From: Chitinivibrionia bacterium
GTDB lineage: Bacteria; Fibrobacterota; Chitinivibrionia; Chitinivibrionales; Chitinivibrionaceae
Assembly: GCA_009779925.1 (NCBI GenBank)
Contig: WRAZ01000014.1
Span: 1 to 44,710 of the forward strand
Direction: 5' to 3'
DNA: 44,710 nucleotides
In this document: positions 33,901 through 42,656 of the stretch, piece by piece
How positions within the stretch are numbered: position 1 is the first letter of the stretch
How the letters are laid out: the number at the start of each line of letters is the position of its first letter
Made by a program: the position numbers and the translations under genes
Notes under the pieces: generated by a model
The model's input: the letters and a program-made list of their open reading frames with translations, nothing else
What the model was told of the DNA's origin: nothing
Database searches by the model: none

Positions 33901-34955
33901 TGATTTCTCGCTCCTAAAATAAGAAAAGATGTTTGAGCGGGTATTGTTCCGCTTAAAGGAATTGCGCTCCAAGCGCCTGTTCCCTCGGCATAAAAAAGCG
34001 TTATGTCGTCCAAATCGATTTCGTCGTCGGAGGCGTTAAAAAGTTCCACAAACGAATGAGTTGCCGCTCTGTCGTTGTTGCTCGTCGCTCCCGTTCCGAA
34101 TGCTTGGAAAATAAGCAGTTTCCCCGCAAGTTCGTCGCGTTCGATGAGCGGTATCGGGTCTGGATCCGGGGCTTGCGGAAATGGTTCCCAAGCGCCGTCT
34201 GATGTGCTTCTCGGTCTGTGTGATTGTAATCGCTCGTCGGTCATACCTTGCGCAAGTCGAAAATCAACCCTTTCAAAGTCGATACTGTTATCATCGGTAT
34301 CTGTAAGAGAGCGGCGGCGAGCAGTTGCTTGTTGCGAAATTACGATTGCAGGCGATGCTTCATAAGCATCGACAGCATCTCCGGGTGCAGTGTTTATAAC
34401 TCCAAGTAAATCAACAAAATCTTCGGCAGTTTCTCCGTTGCCCATATCAAATGGATTAGCGACAGTCAAATAGTTTTGATTAGCCATAAGCGCTACTTTG
34501 AAACTGCGATTACTTAAAGCGTGAAGAACAGTTGCAGGAACAGCATTGTCCGCTTCGGTGTCTTCAAATGCAAATCTTTGGTTTATTGTGTTGCTCACTT
34601 TGTTGAAGACAACAAGATACGAATGATTGGGCTGGATAGTTCCGCTTAAGTCAATTTTGACCCATTCTCCGCCTGCATCTCGATATTGCGTCCAACTGTT
34701 ATTGCTGGTACGTCCGTTGGCTACGTGCAGAGAAAAACCATCTAAGTCGATTTCCTCGCCTGTATTGTTGTATAACTCTACAAAACTGCGCCCGATAGCG
34801 CCGTCGCTTCCTGCTGCACCTGCCTGAAAAATAAGCAACCGCCCCGCAAATTCGCTCGCGGCTCCCGCCACTGTCCCATTAGCCCATACTCCACCGACGA
34901 TAAACACTATCGCCGCCAAGATTTTAATTTGTTTACCCAACAAAAGCAACCTCAC
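30927..34955 (-). CDS. giant surface protein: lamin-tail domains, CotH kinase domain, sorting module
   Basis: This is a 1342-residue secreted protein. A signal sequence (IKILAAIVFIVGGVWA) is followed by two lamin-tail domains (about residues 30-160 and 275-430; LLIFQAGAAG / SFVELYNNTGEEIDLDGFSL). A CotH-type kinase domain spans about 590-875 (QIRGRGNSTWQ, NWVLLANWFDASLIRTSF, AGPLWDFDLSFG). A beta-rich region with a CEHDF ... YECSVCGAKKAESDF segment (about 1168) precedes the Ig-like sorting module (1248-1342, ending STRIGVNR). CotH-domain proteins can phosphorylate proteins; the substrate here is unknown. The furthest start is GTG 34955, but GAGG then overlaps the first codons, so TTG 34943 or 34940 may be the real start. 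A REP-like palindrome is translated at residues 1274-1297. Confidence 0.87.
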   Translation of the reverse strand: MRLLLLGKQIKILAAIVFIVGGVWANGTVAGAASEFAGRLLIFQAGAAGSDGAIGRSFVELYNNTGEEIDLDGFSLHVANGRTSNNSWTQYRDAGGEWVKIDLSGTIQPNHSYLVVFNKVSNTINQRFAFEDTEADNAVPATVLHALSNRSFKVALMANQNYLTVANPFDMGNGETAEDFVDLLGVINTAPGDAVDAYEASPAIVISQQATARRRSLTDTDDNSIDFERVDFRLAQGMTDERLQSHRPRSTSDGAWEPFPQAPDPDPIPLIERDELAGKLLIFQAFGTGATSNNDRAATHSFVELFNASDDEIDLDDITLFYAEGTGAWSAIPLSGTIPAQTSFLILGARNHSNAAMPLQIQDNSGDINNPSFILNNRALRIALFRGKTELTVQNPFTDGEKDDGLIDLLGSRNANSDLLNAYIVAPPRNSGSAGVRRVSFDVSTNNFTDFAETRYGDFNASQLSIIRPKNLAHGEWNPFPPMDIPTMITDFRISFEALGWNEYGHLDLNNNVEIDNYAHTITITTQRWIPNITNIAPIFTTDNPHGTIFVNGQPQVSGITPHDFRHPVIYQVGDFEYTVRFASPQATGLPVIRIDTHNGAAIHHSSANIWTTMRFSLSDPNDPANDIAAISNQQIRGRGNSTWQSGNNKNPYRMRFRDNERQSPFGLPEARNWVLLANWFDASLIRTSFAFEMGYRLGLECTPSFNHTELFLNGTYAGSYLFTEHRQANPYGRDGVRGRPLIDTQNGGWFVELDFRFDTSPTGDAGFRTSNYNLPVLIKSPDFPTGVIPNSVDNFVRNDWNQLTDLMASDNFPENGYRDLVDIDSWIKYFLVQVFANNADFNVQTYDSRENPGSIFIHKNNYSSLIKAGPLWDFDLSFGSFFNGLPNSLAANRLPYPNYPFFNRFLQDPVFRARYKEIWNENREWIQEDMSKFIDSMAIEVARSAEQDDIRYNRINRYSNEIPRMRLYFTERFAFLDETYNRIDAFPASRNFGTVAWNNYSDIAAQTFTFVAYGEMKDLTATFQNGDNSAFEITTTLATTPSQTGNGYFATISVRPKNSLSANNHTDVLVLSGENQGKEFSVNVSLSFVVNKASVAKPALVANQFIYDSDPKTVALTPVNTELYTLGGDTEKTAIGNFTAIVSLVDPINRRWSGETHSEPLNLPWSIICEHDFVRKTTLEANCERAGAGHYECSVCGAKKAESDFVIPMLSEGDCLPNSIRDREQQNNQFGIFVEENPVSSNFAEIFVITPEAATVNLSILDNLGNVVFAETVVGAGFARHENRTNGDLGGQTPPLQNAIVWNLTNQSGRFVANGTYLIVVEATGVSGRRFTYSTRIGVNR
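31064..31133. repeat. REP-like palindrome translated within the sorting module
   Basis: The 22-base arms 31064-31085 and 31112-31133 (outer part GTAGGGGCGGGGT) are complementary with a single mismatch and enclose a 26-base loop. The element stays in frame with the host gene and encodes a segment beginning VVGAGFARHENRTNG. The same GTAGGGGCGGG arm occurs at 44683 in another paralogue at the same protein position. Confidence 0.88.
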
Positions 34956-35290
34956 ACAAAAAAGTAATACAGAAACAGCAAAAGGCTGTTCTGCCGAAAA
35001 TTCTTATTTTCGCCAAAAAATGTGAATTAAGTTATCGCTTCTTTAATACAATAGCGGTAAAGCAGCACGAACACCACTAGGACAGAACAACCTAATTAAA
35101 AGCGTTCTGTGGTGTTGTAGCACCGCACGAAATGTATAAAGAACAGCAATAAATAAGGATAAAATCCTTACTAATCACATTTTTTGGCAGTGGTAATATA
35201 ATTTATGCTTGCGGCTAAGTGGGAGAAAAATTTTTGTTTTGTGGAAATTTGTGAAGAAACGTTGGTTTCTGAGCTGAAAGCTAAAAAATG
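34956..35290. other. 335-base non-coding region with strong secondary structure
   Basis: No convincing gene is visible. On the minus strand, just before the CotH start, CAGAACAGC / GCTGTTTCTG (34970-34993) forms a leader hairpin. A larger branched inverted repeat lies at 35054-35126: outer GCGGT/ACCGC, middle AACACC/GGTGTT, inner ACAGAAC/GTTCTGT. A short hairpin AAGGAT-AAA-ATCCTT is at 35155-35169. The region probably holds the 5' untranslated leader of the CotH gene; any regulatory role is inference. Confidence 0.55.
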
Positions 35291-35584
35291 TTAAGCGTTA
35301 ATTTTACCTTTATACAATTGCTCAACAGGGAAAACCAAATCCCAGTTTTGACCCCAAACGATATTTCCGCTCTCTATTTTGAATTTTTTGAAATTATTTT
35401 CGTCCAAATAAGAGCGAATAGTTGGATGTAATGATTTTTTCAAAAAACTGCCGAAATTTACTTTTCTTTTCACTCCGTCGTTAAAAGTAAGTAAAACAGA
35501 ATAAGCGCCTATAAAATCGGCTTGTTTAATTTTTGGTAAAACAAAAGATTTGTTGTTTTTGTTGTATTCAACTGTTATTTTCAT
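35291..35584 (-). CDS. DUF2442 protein
   Basis: This 97-residue protein has the DUF2442 pattern: FIGAYSVLLTFNDGVKRKVNF followed by NIVWGQNWDLVFPVEQLY. DUF2442 is a small fold usually encoded next to DUF4160, as here. The ATG overlaps the stop of the DUF4160 gene by four bases. The pair is widespread and behaves phylogenetically like an accessory toxin-antitoxin-type module, but its function is not established. Confidence 0.85.
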   Translation of the reverse strand: MKITVEYNKNNKSFVLPKIKQADFIGAYSVLLTFNDGVKRKVNFGSFLKKSLHPTIRSYLDENNFKKFKIESGNIVWGQNWDLVFPVEQLYKGKINA

Positions 35585-35883
35585 AAATGCTTTTCTATCC
35601 TTTCGAAAGGAACGTCCTTATGATAAACAAAGAAGTCCACCCATTTGGCAACAATTTGCGGCGAATAATTTTTAAGAAAGTCCTTAAAATCTTTCAGCTT
35701 TGCGCCTTTGAGCGGTTTCATACCTCTTACTTCTTTTATTTTTATTTCAGTTATCTCACCGTTTATTATGTAAAATTCCGCTTTACTTTCAAACTCTCCA
35801 TATCTGCCGTGGCAGTGGATTGGTTGATGTTCGCTCGAATAAAAATACAGCACTATTCCCAAGTATTCAAATATGTTAGGCAT
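35581..35883 (-). CDS. DUF4160 protein
   Basis: This 100-residue protein matches DUF4160: MPNIFEYLGIVLYFYSSEH, then QPIHCHGRYGEFESKAEFYIINGEI. The conserved HxPxHxH-like cluster (EHQPIHCHG) is visible and might bind metal. It is first in a two-gene operon with DUF2442 (ATGA overlap). A palindromic AATATAGTATATTT lies about 30 bases upstream and probably includes the promoter. Function unknown. Confidence 0.85.
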   Translation of the reverse strand: MPNIFEYLGIVLYFYSSEHQPIHCHGRYGEFESKAEFYIINGEITEIKIKEVRGMKPLKGAKLKDFKDFLKNYSPQIVAKWVDFFVYHKDVPFERIEKHL

Positions 35884-35978
35884 AACTTTTTCTCTCTTTC
35901 TGTATAAATATACTATATTGCTATAGTGTGCGGTACGTTTTTTTTGAAAAATATGAAAAATAAGCGTTAATCAAAACA

Positions 35979-36010
35979 AAAAAAAGCCGAAGTTTCCTTC
36001 GGCTTTTTTT
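35979..36010. terminator. bidirectional terminator between gap and the DUF4160 module
   Basis: GCCGAAG (35986-35992), loop TTTC and CTTCGGC (35997-36003) form a perfect 7-bp stem, with A-run and T-run flanks on both sides. It serves gap on the minus strand. Confidence 0.88.
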
Positions 36011-36029
36011 ATCTTAGTAGGCTTGTTGC

Positions 36030-37127
<1,098 letters not shown>

Positions 37128-37198
37128 CTATCACATATTTTGCAGTCGGAGTTTGTAATTTTATTCACAAGCGAGAGTGTTTTTTTACGCCGCTTTGC

Positions 37199-37579
37199 TT
37201 ATTTTACCTTAATATAAAACTCCAGATTTTCCATTTCTTCCTGAAAATCTTCGCCGCACTCAATCAGCATATCGTCGTCTTCGTTTGCGACAAGCCAGTT
37301 TACGACTACTTTTTTGCCGGGCGCGCTCTCGTCCATAAGCCGCATTATGTTGTAAAGCATTTTGGTCGTTGAGCTGTTGAAATATTCCAACGCGCAGTCA
37401 AATGTTAAATTTGCAAAACCCGACGAAAGATAATTTTTGAGCCATTCGTTTATCTCTTTAAAGAAACCGATTGTGTCTTCGAGATAACTTTCGCCTTCAA
37501 TACGAACGTAGCCGTTTTCTTCGTCTATTAAAACATACGGCGTTGTTTTGGTTTTTTCCCGTTCCAATTTATAAGCCAT
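37199..37579 (-). CDS. siaC: SiaC-family regulatory phosphoprotein (DUF1987)
   Basis: ATG 37579 (AGGAGG upstream) gives 126 residues. The segment SYLEDTIGFFKEINEWLKNYL and FDCALEYFNSSTTKMLYNIM are characteristic of SiaC/DUF1987. The YFNSSTTK stretch corresponds to the region of the phosphorylatable Thr in Pseudomonas SiaC. In that system SiaC is phosphorylated by SiaB and dephosphorylated by SiaA, and the unphosphorylated form activates the diguanylate cyclase SiaD. Its ATG lies one base after the siaB stop, so expression is coupled. Confidence 0.88.
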   Translation of the reverse strand: MAYKLEREKTKTTPYVLIDEENGYVRIEGESYLEDTIGFFKEINEWLKNYLSSGFANLTFDCALEYFNSSTTKMLYNIMRLMDESAPGKKVVVNWLVANEDDDMLIECGEDFQEEMENLEFYIKVK

Positions 37580-37580
37580 A

Positions 37581-38159
37581 CTATTTCTCCTCCTGTTTAG
37601 ATAATGAAACTTCCACATACATCGTGAAATAAGTCAAACCGTCGTTTGCTTGTTCAAATTTGTATTCTATAGGCGCGGACGCCCGTCTTGCAATCACTAT
37701 AAGTCCCAAGCCCGCGCCTTTGCTGTCGGGATTGTCGTTTTCGCTTTGCACCATTTCTTTTTGGTACTGCCTGAGCTCTTTTTTGTTCAAGGTGTTCAGG
37801 TAGTCTATTTTATTTTTCAGATACTCCGTTTTTTCGCTTCTGACGGCGTTTCGGGTCTGGATAAAACACATATCGTCTTTTTGTCCGAGCACAAGCATAC
37901 CCATAGGCACGTTTATGAGTTCTTTGTTCGTTTGATATTGCCCCTTTTCAGCCGAATACATCAGCATATTGGTTATCTGCTCCACAAATACCGAGAAAAT
38001 GGATTTCGCCGTGTTTCCGCTTAAATTGTCGTGCGATAAATTGACTTTTACCATTTCGGCAATCCCTTTTATGCCGTCTTCCCACATCGGACCACTGTAA
38101 ATGATGCTGATGTTAAGGTCGTTTATCATTCTGGCATATTCGTTCATATTTAATACCAT
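37581..38159 (-). CDS. siaB: SiaB-family protein kinase
   Basis: This 192-residue protein matches SiaB/DUF6272. The N-terminal helix NLSGNTAKSIFSVFVEQITNML contains the GHKL-like ExxxNxL pattern, and GAGLGLIVIARRASAPIEY (about 148-166) is the nucleotide-lid-like segment. It is predicted to phosphorylate SiaC. GGAGG lies just upstream of ATG 38159; ATG 38147 is an alternative. It sits 15 bases after the SiaA-like phosphatase gene in the same operon. Confidence 0.87.
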   Translation of the reverse strand: MVLNMNEYARMINDLNISIIYSGPMWEDGIKGIAEMVKVNLSHDNLSGNTAKSIFSVFVEQITNMLMYSAEKGQYQTNKELINVPMGMLVLGQKDDMCFIQTRNAVRSEKTEYLKNKIDYLNTLNKKELRQYQKEMVQSENDNPDSKGAGLGLIVIARRASAPIEYKFEQANDGLTYFTMYVEVSLSKQEEK

Positions 38160-38174
38160 TATACCTCCGCCTCT

Positions 38175-40367
38175 TTATTCATTGTCGTCCTCCTCCGTTT
38201 TTGGTTTAAACGTAATTAGTTGCACGTCGTCTCGTTGCGCTTCTTCGCCGCGGTGTTCTTCAAATGCGTTCCATATTTTATCGGATATAACCGTCAGCTT
38301 TTCGTCGTGATTTTCGAGAATAATCTGCTCAAGCGTTTTATAGCCGAACTGTTTTGCCTGCTTGTCGCCGATTTGGTCGAACAATCCGTCGGTGGCTATA
38401 TAGAATTTGTTATTCGGATTTGCAGGAATAGATACGACTTCCACCTCGTCTTTGCTTTTTAATTTACCCTCGCCGATAAAAATCGCCTGCCCTTTGTGTC
38501 GGATAACTTTTTCTCCGTCGCATACAAACAAGTTGGTATTTCCCGCCGACATTTTAATGCCGCCGTCTTTTGCGATAAACAATACCGCAAGGTCGCAACC
38601 GTCGTTTATTTCCATATCGTTGTTGTTTACGTTAAGCACGGTTGAAAGCCGCTTGTCGAGTTTGTAAAGAATTTCGGCGGTGTCGTTGTGTCTTTCTTCG
38701 GTAATTACCATTTCAAATACGCTTACGACCAGCATTGTAAGCAACGCGCCCGGCGTTCCGTGTCCCGTACAGTCGCATACGCAAAGAATGGTGCCGCAGT
38801 CAAAGTTCGCAATCCAGTAAATATCTCCGCCTACAATATCGCGCGGTTTCCATATAACCGAATAATCCGCAAAGGCTTTGTGGAACATTCCCATTTTCGG
38901 TATAAGATTTTTTTGAATTCTGCTCGCGTAGTTTATGCTTTGCATAATCGTTTCTTTTACGGCTTCGGCGCGGTTTTTTGCAAGCTCCGACTCATACATC
39001 AACTGTCTCGATTCGATAATTTCGGTTATGTCAACCGAGTGCTGCAGGTGAACGGTTCTTCCGTCTATCCATTTAATATAGCGGTCGGTGTTGCGGTATA
39101 TGCGTTTGGTCAGAGGGCTGTTTTCTTCCCAGACTACGGTTTTTGTCGGGTCTTTGTCAAGTTCGTGGCAGGGGCAGAAAGGACATATATCATCCAAGCC
39201 TTTTTGGAAAATTTTATAGCAAATCAAATCTTTTACGTCGTCCTTAACGCCGTAATTCTCTTTCATTAAATCGTTAATAAACAGGATTTCGCCCGTATCG
39301 GGAACGGTGGCGTATATCATAGCGTCAATGCTGTTTAATACGGAACTCAGCAAACGGTCTTTTTGCTTAAGAGTTTCTATCAGCGCTCCGAAACGCCTTT
39401 CAATAATTACGGAAACAATACCTGCGATTATAAGACAAATTATAAGCGCCGCAAGCATTATCAACAATCCGTTAAGAATAAACGCCTCTATTTTCCGGTC
39501 GTATTCTTCGACGTAATTACCTACAAAAACCACTCCCGCAACTTCTTCTTTTTCGTCGTATAACGGGAAATATTTGGCGAGCATATCTCTGCCGAAAAGC
39601 AAACGCCTGTTAACATACGTTTCTCCCGACAATACGATTTCGCTTACGTGCGGCGACAATTTTGTGCCGATTAAAGGGCTTCCGTCTTCAAAATACATAG
39701 TGGACGAAATGTTTATGTCGTCGCGGAAAAATGTTATTTCGCAACCCGTAAGCGCTCTCAGACGTTGCACCAATTCGGGATTATCCAAGCGAAAACCCAT
39801 TGTGACCGCGCCGATTATTTCATTATCGTTGTCCATTATGGGTATGCCCGCCGAAATTCCCAAAGGTATGGTCGGCGACTTAATTATGCGCGCTTCCGTT
39901 TTTCCTTCAAAAGTCAGGCGTACGTGAGACAAGTAAGAGAGATTGTCGCCGTAGCGCTCCAAGGCGTGCGTTCTTGCTATAACGTTGCCTTCCGCGTCAA
40001 GTATGGTGGTGTAATCAATCTGCGCCACGGATTTTAATTCGTTCGCTATCCTTAAAACGCCTGCGCGGTCATTGTTTAGGATTGCCGTTTTCAGGTCTTC
40101 CGTGTTTTTTATTGCAAGTACGGCTACGTGCGCCTGAGTTCTCAGCGTTTTCAGTTCGTATCTTACGACGTTTTCCGCAACGTTGTTTTTTTCGATTACC
40201 GCGCTGTTTATCTCATTTTTAAACATTGCAATAGACGAAATAAGAACGACAACGCTACCTAAGGTCGTCAATAAAATCATCGGCAAAAAGATTGTCTTTT
40301 TGAAGTTTGTGTTTATATCAGCTTGTTGCCCGCGCGAAGCGCTTGCAATTTTTAGATTTTTTTTCAT
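38175..40367 (-). CDS. siaA: SiaA-like membrane sensor with Cache, PAS-like and PP2C/SpoIIE phosphatase domains
   Basis: This 730-residue protein has an N-terminal membrane helix (FLPMILLTTLGSVVVLISSIAMF) and an extracytoplasmic Cache-type sensor (about 55-275). A second helix (ILNGLLIMLAALIICLIIAGIVSVII) and a PAS-like domain with a Cys cluster (ICPFCPCHEL) follow. The C-terminal PP2C domain has metal-binding Asp motifs GGDIYW, CDCTGHGTPGAL and ATDGLFDQ. By analogy to SiaA it dephosphorylates SiaC in response to an external signal. It is longer than Pseudomonas SiaA because of the PAS-like insert. A TTGACA/TATTTT promoter precedes it. The gene symbol is by module analogy. Confidence 0.85.
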   Translation of the reverse strand: MKKNLKIASASRGQQADINTNFKKTIFLPMILLTTLGSVVVLISSIAMFKNEINSAVIEKNNVAENVVRYELKTLRTQAHVAVLAIKNTEDLKTAILNNDRAGVLRIANELKSVAQIDYTTILDAEGNVIARTHALERYGDNLSYLSHVRLTFEGKTEARIIKSPTIPLGISAGIPIMDNDNEIIGAVTMGFRLDNPELVQRLRALTGCEITFFRDDINISSTMYFEDGSPLIGTKLSPHVSEIVLSGETYVNRRLLFGRDMLAKYFPLYDEKEEVAGVVFVGNYVEEYDRKIEAFILNGLLIMLAALIICLIIAGIVSVIIERRFGALIETLKQKDRLLSSVLNSIDAMIYATVPDTGEILFINDLMKENYGVKDDVKDLICYKIFQKGLDDICPFCPCHELDKDPTKTVVWEENSPLTKRIYRNTDRYIKWIDGRTVHLQHSVDITEIIESRQLMYESELAKNRAEAVKETIMQSINYASRIQKNLIPKMGMFHKAFADYSVIWKPRDIVGGDIYWIANFDCGTILCVCDCTGHGTPGALLTMLVVSVFEMVITEERHNDTAEILYKLDKRLSTVLNVNNNDMEINDGCDLAVLFIAKDGGIKMSAGNTNLFVCDGEKVIRHKGQAIFIGEGKLKSKDEVEVVSIPANPNNKFYIATDGLFDQIGDKQAKQFGYKTLEQIILENHDEKLTVISDKIWNAFEEHRGEEAQRDDVQLITFKPKTEEDDNE

Positions 40368-40450
40368 ACTGCTCCAACCTTAACCATTTTCAAAAAATTT
40401 TGATAGCGGTCATCAATAATTCACGGTCTAGCCCATAGACCTCAGAGGAA

Positions 40451-40479
40451 AAAATACATTATGCCGCGGCGCGTGTCAA
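40451..40479 (-). promoter_or_regulatory. promoter of the siaABC-like operon
   Basis: On the minus strand TTGACA (40474-40479), a 17-base spacer and TATTTT (40451-40456) lie about 84 bases upstream of the siaA-like ATG. The TATTTT is preceded by GGCATAATG, similar to the 20-base repeat at 42415 and 42872. Confidence 0.65.
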
Positions 40480-40522
40480 TAAAAAAAGCATTTCTTGTAA
40501 AATTTGTAGATTGAGGTTTTAC

Positions 40523-41446
40523 TTAGTTTAATTCCACAGGCATAGGAAATTTTACTTTTTCTTCGACGGCGTGCGTTTCTTCGACCGAGCATATCGGGAA
40601 TTTTTCGCTGATATTTTTCACCAGCTCCTGCACAAGATATTCGGGCGCCGAAGCTCCCGACGTAATTCCGACGTTTTTACAACCGTCAAACCAAGACAAA
40701 TCTATGTTTTGCGGCTCGTCTATCAAATAGGATTTTATCCCGACCGCCTCGCCCAATTCCTTTAAACGGTTGGAATTTGAAGAATTTGTGCTTCCGACCA
40801 CCAAAAGCAAATCGATTTTCCCGACAAGCTGTTCTATAGCCATTTGTCTGTTTGTGGTGGCATAACACAAGTCGCCTTTTGACGGACCCGAAATATTTGT
40901 AAATCTGCTTTTCAGCTCCTTAATTATGCTTTCCGACTCCATTCTGCTGAGCGTTGTTTGGGTGATATAAGCAAGCTTTTCGCCTTTGTCGAACGGAAGA
41001 AGCGCAACGTCTTCGGACTTTGTTATCAGATAAATTTCTTCTTCGATTTGCCCCAAATGCCCTTCGACTTCGGGGTGTCCTTTGTGTCCGATAAGTATAA
41101 TTTTTGCGCCGTCGCGAGAGTATTTTCTTATATTGTAATGCACTTTTTCCACAAGCGGGCAGGTCGCGTCCAAAATAGTGAGTTTTTTGTTTTTCGCCTC
41201 GCTGTATGCGCTCATTGCCGCTCCGTGCGCCGAAAAAATTATTACCGCCCCGTCCGGAACATCGCCGACTTCTTTCACGAAAACCGCCCCCAAATCCCGC
41301 AAAGAATTCACAACCGCTTTGTTGTGCACGATTTCGTTTTTCACATAAACGGGCGCGCCGTATTTTTCTATCGTCTTCTCCACGATGTTAATCGCCCTGT
41401 CCACTCCCGCGCAAAATCCTCGAGGATTAGCTAAAATGATTTTCAT
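40523..41446 (-). CDS. ispH: 4-hydroxy-3-methylbut-2-enyl diphosphate reductase
   Basis: The start at ATG 41446 (MKIILANPRGFCAGVDRA, GGAG upstream) gives 307 residues. IspH is the last enzyme of the MEP isoprenoid pathway and makes IPP and DMAPP using an Fe-S cluster. The three cluster cysteines are visible in GFCAG (C12), DATCPLV and GDLCYATTNRQ. VGSTNSSNSNRLKE and ITSGASAPE are family signatures. Its start overlaps the upstream radical SAM gene's stop by four bases. Confidence 0.96.
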   Translation of the reverse strand: MKIILANPRGFCAGVDRAINIVEKTIEKYGAPVYVKNEIVHNKAVVNSLRDLGAVFVKEVGDVPDGAVIIFSAHGAAMSAYSEAKNKKLTILDATCPLVEKVHYNIRKYSRDGAKIILIGHKGHPEVEGHLGQIEEEIYLITKSEDVALLPFDKGEKLAYITQTTLSRMESESIIKELKSRFTNISGPSKGDLCYATTNRQMAIEQLVGKIDLLLVVGSTNSSNSNRLKELGEAVGIKSYLIDEPQNIDLSWFDGCKNVGITSGASAPEYLVQELVKNISEKFPICSVEETHAVEEKVKFPMPVELN

Positions 41447-42252
41447 AAATTTTCTCCGATAAATTTCCCCGTCGCCGCTCGACCCTCCGCCCTTTGCGCG
41501 CAAAAATTCCGCGAAATAATTTCGACCGCATTCGGAAGCATTGCCGCCTGAATTTCAAGCAAACGCTCGCTCGAAGCAGGTTTTACCCAATCGCAAGTTC
41601 CGTGCCTGTCCAATGAATTAAGCTGAATTTTCGTCGGTTTTATTTCGCCGAAATAGTTTTTAAGCGCGGCAATTTCGTCGTCGCTGTCGTTAATTCCCGA
41701 AATTACAAAATATTCTACCCACATTATTCCTTTATATATACGCGCAAATTCGCGCAACCCATCCAAAACAAAATCCACGCAGACATTTTTTGCAGGACGG
41801 TTGATTTTTCGGAAACTTTCCTCAAAAAACGCGTCCACCGACGGCAAAACAAAGTCGGCGGGTAAAATTTCGTCGCGAATGCTTTTATCGACAAGCGAAA
41901 CCGAATTAGTCAAAACGGCGATTTTAAATTGCGGATAATTCTTTTTTATATGCGAAATTATTTTCCCGCCCCCGCTGTTAAGTAGCGGCTCTCCGCTTCC
42001 GCCCAAGGTTATGACGTCAATATGCGGCGGATTGTTGCGCAAAAAAACGTCCAATTCGTCGATAATTTTGTCAGCCGAAATATATTCGCGCCGCTCGTTT
42101 GTTAGCGTGGTAGTTTTCCCGCATTCGCAATAAACGCAGTCGAGCGAACAGATTTTTGACGGGAGTAAGTCGAGCCCCAAAGAACTTCCCAATCGCCGAG
42201 ATTGTATAGGTCCGAAAATTACCGAGTGTTTGTTTTGCATAGTTTTTTCCAT
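41443..42252 (-). CDS. radical SAM protein (COG0731-like)
   Basis: This 269-residue radical SAM enzyme has CxxxCxxC at C35-C39-C42 (KICSLDCVYCECG), GGSGEPLLN as the glycine-rich SAM-binding segment, and KIQLNSLDRHGTCDWV near the C-terminus. The opening FGPIQSRRLGSSLGLDLLP is characteristic of the COG0731 group, which is related to wyosine-synthesis enzymes; the substrate is unknown for most bacterial members. Start choice lies between ATG 42252 and ATG 42240; neither has a strong ribosome site. It is coupled to ispH by an ATGA overlap. Confidence 0.88.
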   Translation of the reverse strand: MEKTMQNKHSVIFGPIQSRRLGSSLGLDLLPSKICSLDCVYCECGKTTTLTNERREYISADKIIDELDVFLRNNPPHIDVITLGGSGEPLLNSGGGKIISHIKKNYPQFKIAVLTNSVSLVDKSIRDEILPADFVLPSVDAFFEESFRKINRPAKNVCVDFVLDGLREFARIYKGIMWVEYFVISGINDSDDEIAALKNYFGEIKPTKIQLNSLDRHGTCDWVKPASSERLLEIQAAMLPNAVEIISRNFCAQRAEGRAATGKFIGENL

Positions 42253-42254
42253 AG

Positions 42255-42380
42255 TTATGATATTCGTGTTATAATACCGTCAATTCTTTCGAGCATATAT
42301 TCGGCAAAAAGGGTTTCGAGTTTTTGCTTTTTTACTTCGATTTCTTCGTAAAGTTGTTCGGGCGTTAAATCGGCGTTCAC
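42255..42380 (-). CDS. small 41-residue protein, unknown
   Basis: GTG 42380, with GGAG eight bases upstream, opens a 41-codon frame encoding VNADLTPEQLYEEIEVKKQK and ending ERIDGIITRIS. Composition is charged and helical, unlike a random frame. It lies between the radical SAM gene and the two small accessory genes upstream, on the same strand. It may be a real small protein or the end of a decayed gene; no family is recognised. Confidence 0.45.
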   Translation of the reverse strand: MNADLTPEQLYEEIEVKKQKLETLFAEYMLERIDGIITRIS

Positions 42381-42414
42381 GCGGCATTCTCCTTTTTTGG
42401 GGTTTCTGGTTTGA

Positions 42415-42434
42415 AAAATACGTTATGCCAAAAC
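42415..42434. repeat. 20-bp direct repeat, copy 1
   Basis: AAAATACGTTATGCCAAAAC is identical to 42872-42891. The two copies flank the pair of small genes between them. On the minus strand the sequence contains TATTTT preceded by GGCATAACG, similar to the promoter at 40451. Confidence 0.85.
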
Positions 42435-42653
42435 TGCTTGTTGCTGCGTTGTTGCTCCATATACAGGTCTGCTTTCCGCTACCATCATTTGTTCAATAGG
42501 GCGGGACGACAGATATGTTGCCTTGTTTGTTTTACGTTCTGCAATACATTTCTTGACAAAAGCAGAGTCTTCGGCTGTCCATTTGTAATTCTGGTCGCCT
42601 GCAAAGCCAATGTCGTCAAGAGCGTAGTAATTGTACTTTTCGTGCTTGCTCAT
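42423..42653 (-). CDS. small accessory protein, unknown
   Basis: This 76-residue protein starts MSKHEKYNYYALDDIGFAGD and ends TTQQQAVLA. It is hydrophilic with no membrane segment. Its start is three bases after the stop of the preceding small gene, so the two are coupled. Its stop codon lies inside the 20-bp direct repeat. I do not recognise a family; the compact two-gene layout resembles toxin-antitoxin-like accessory pairs, but nothing catalytic is visible. Confidence 0.6.
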   Translation of the reverse strand: MSKHEKYNYYALDDIGFAGDQNYKWTAEDSAFVKKCIAERKTNKATYLSSRPIEQMMVAESRPVYGATTQQQAVLA

Positions 42654-42656
42654 AAT

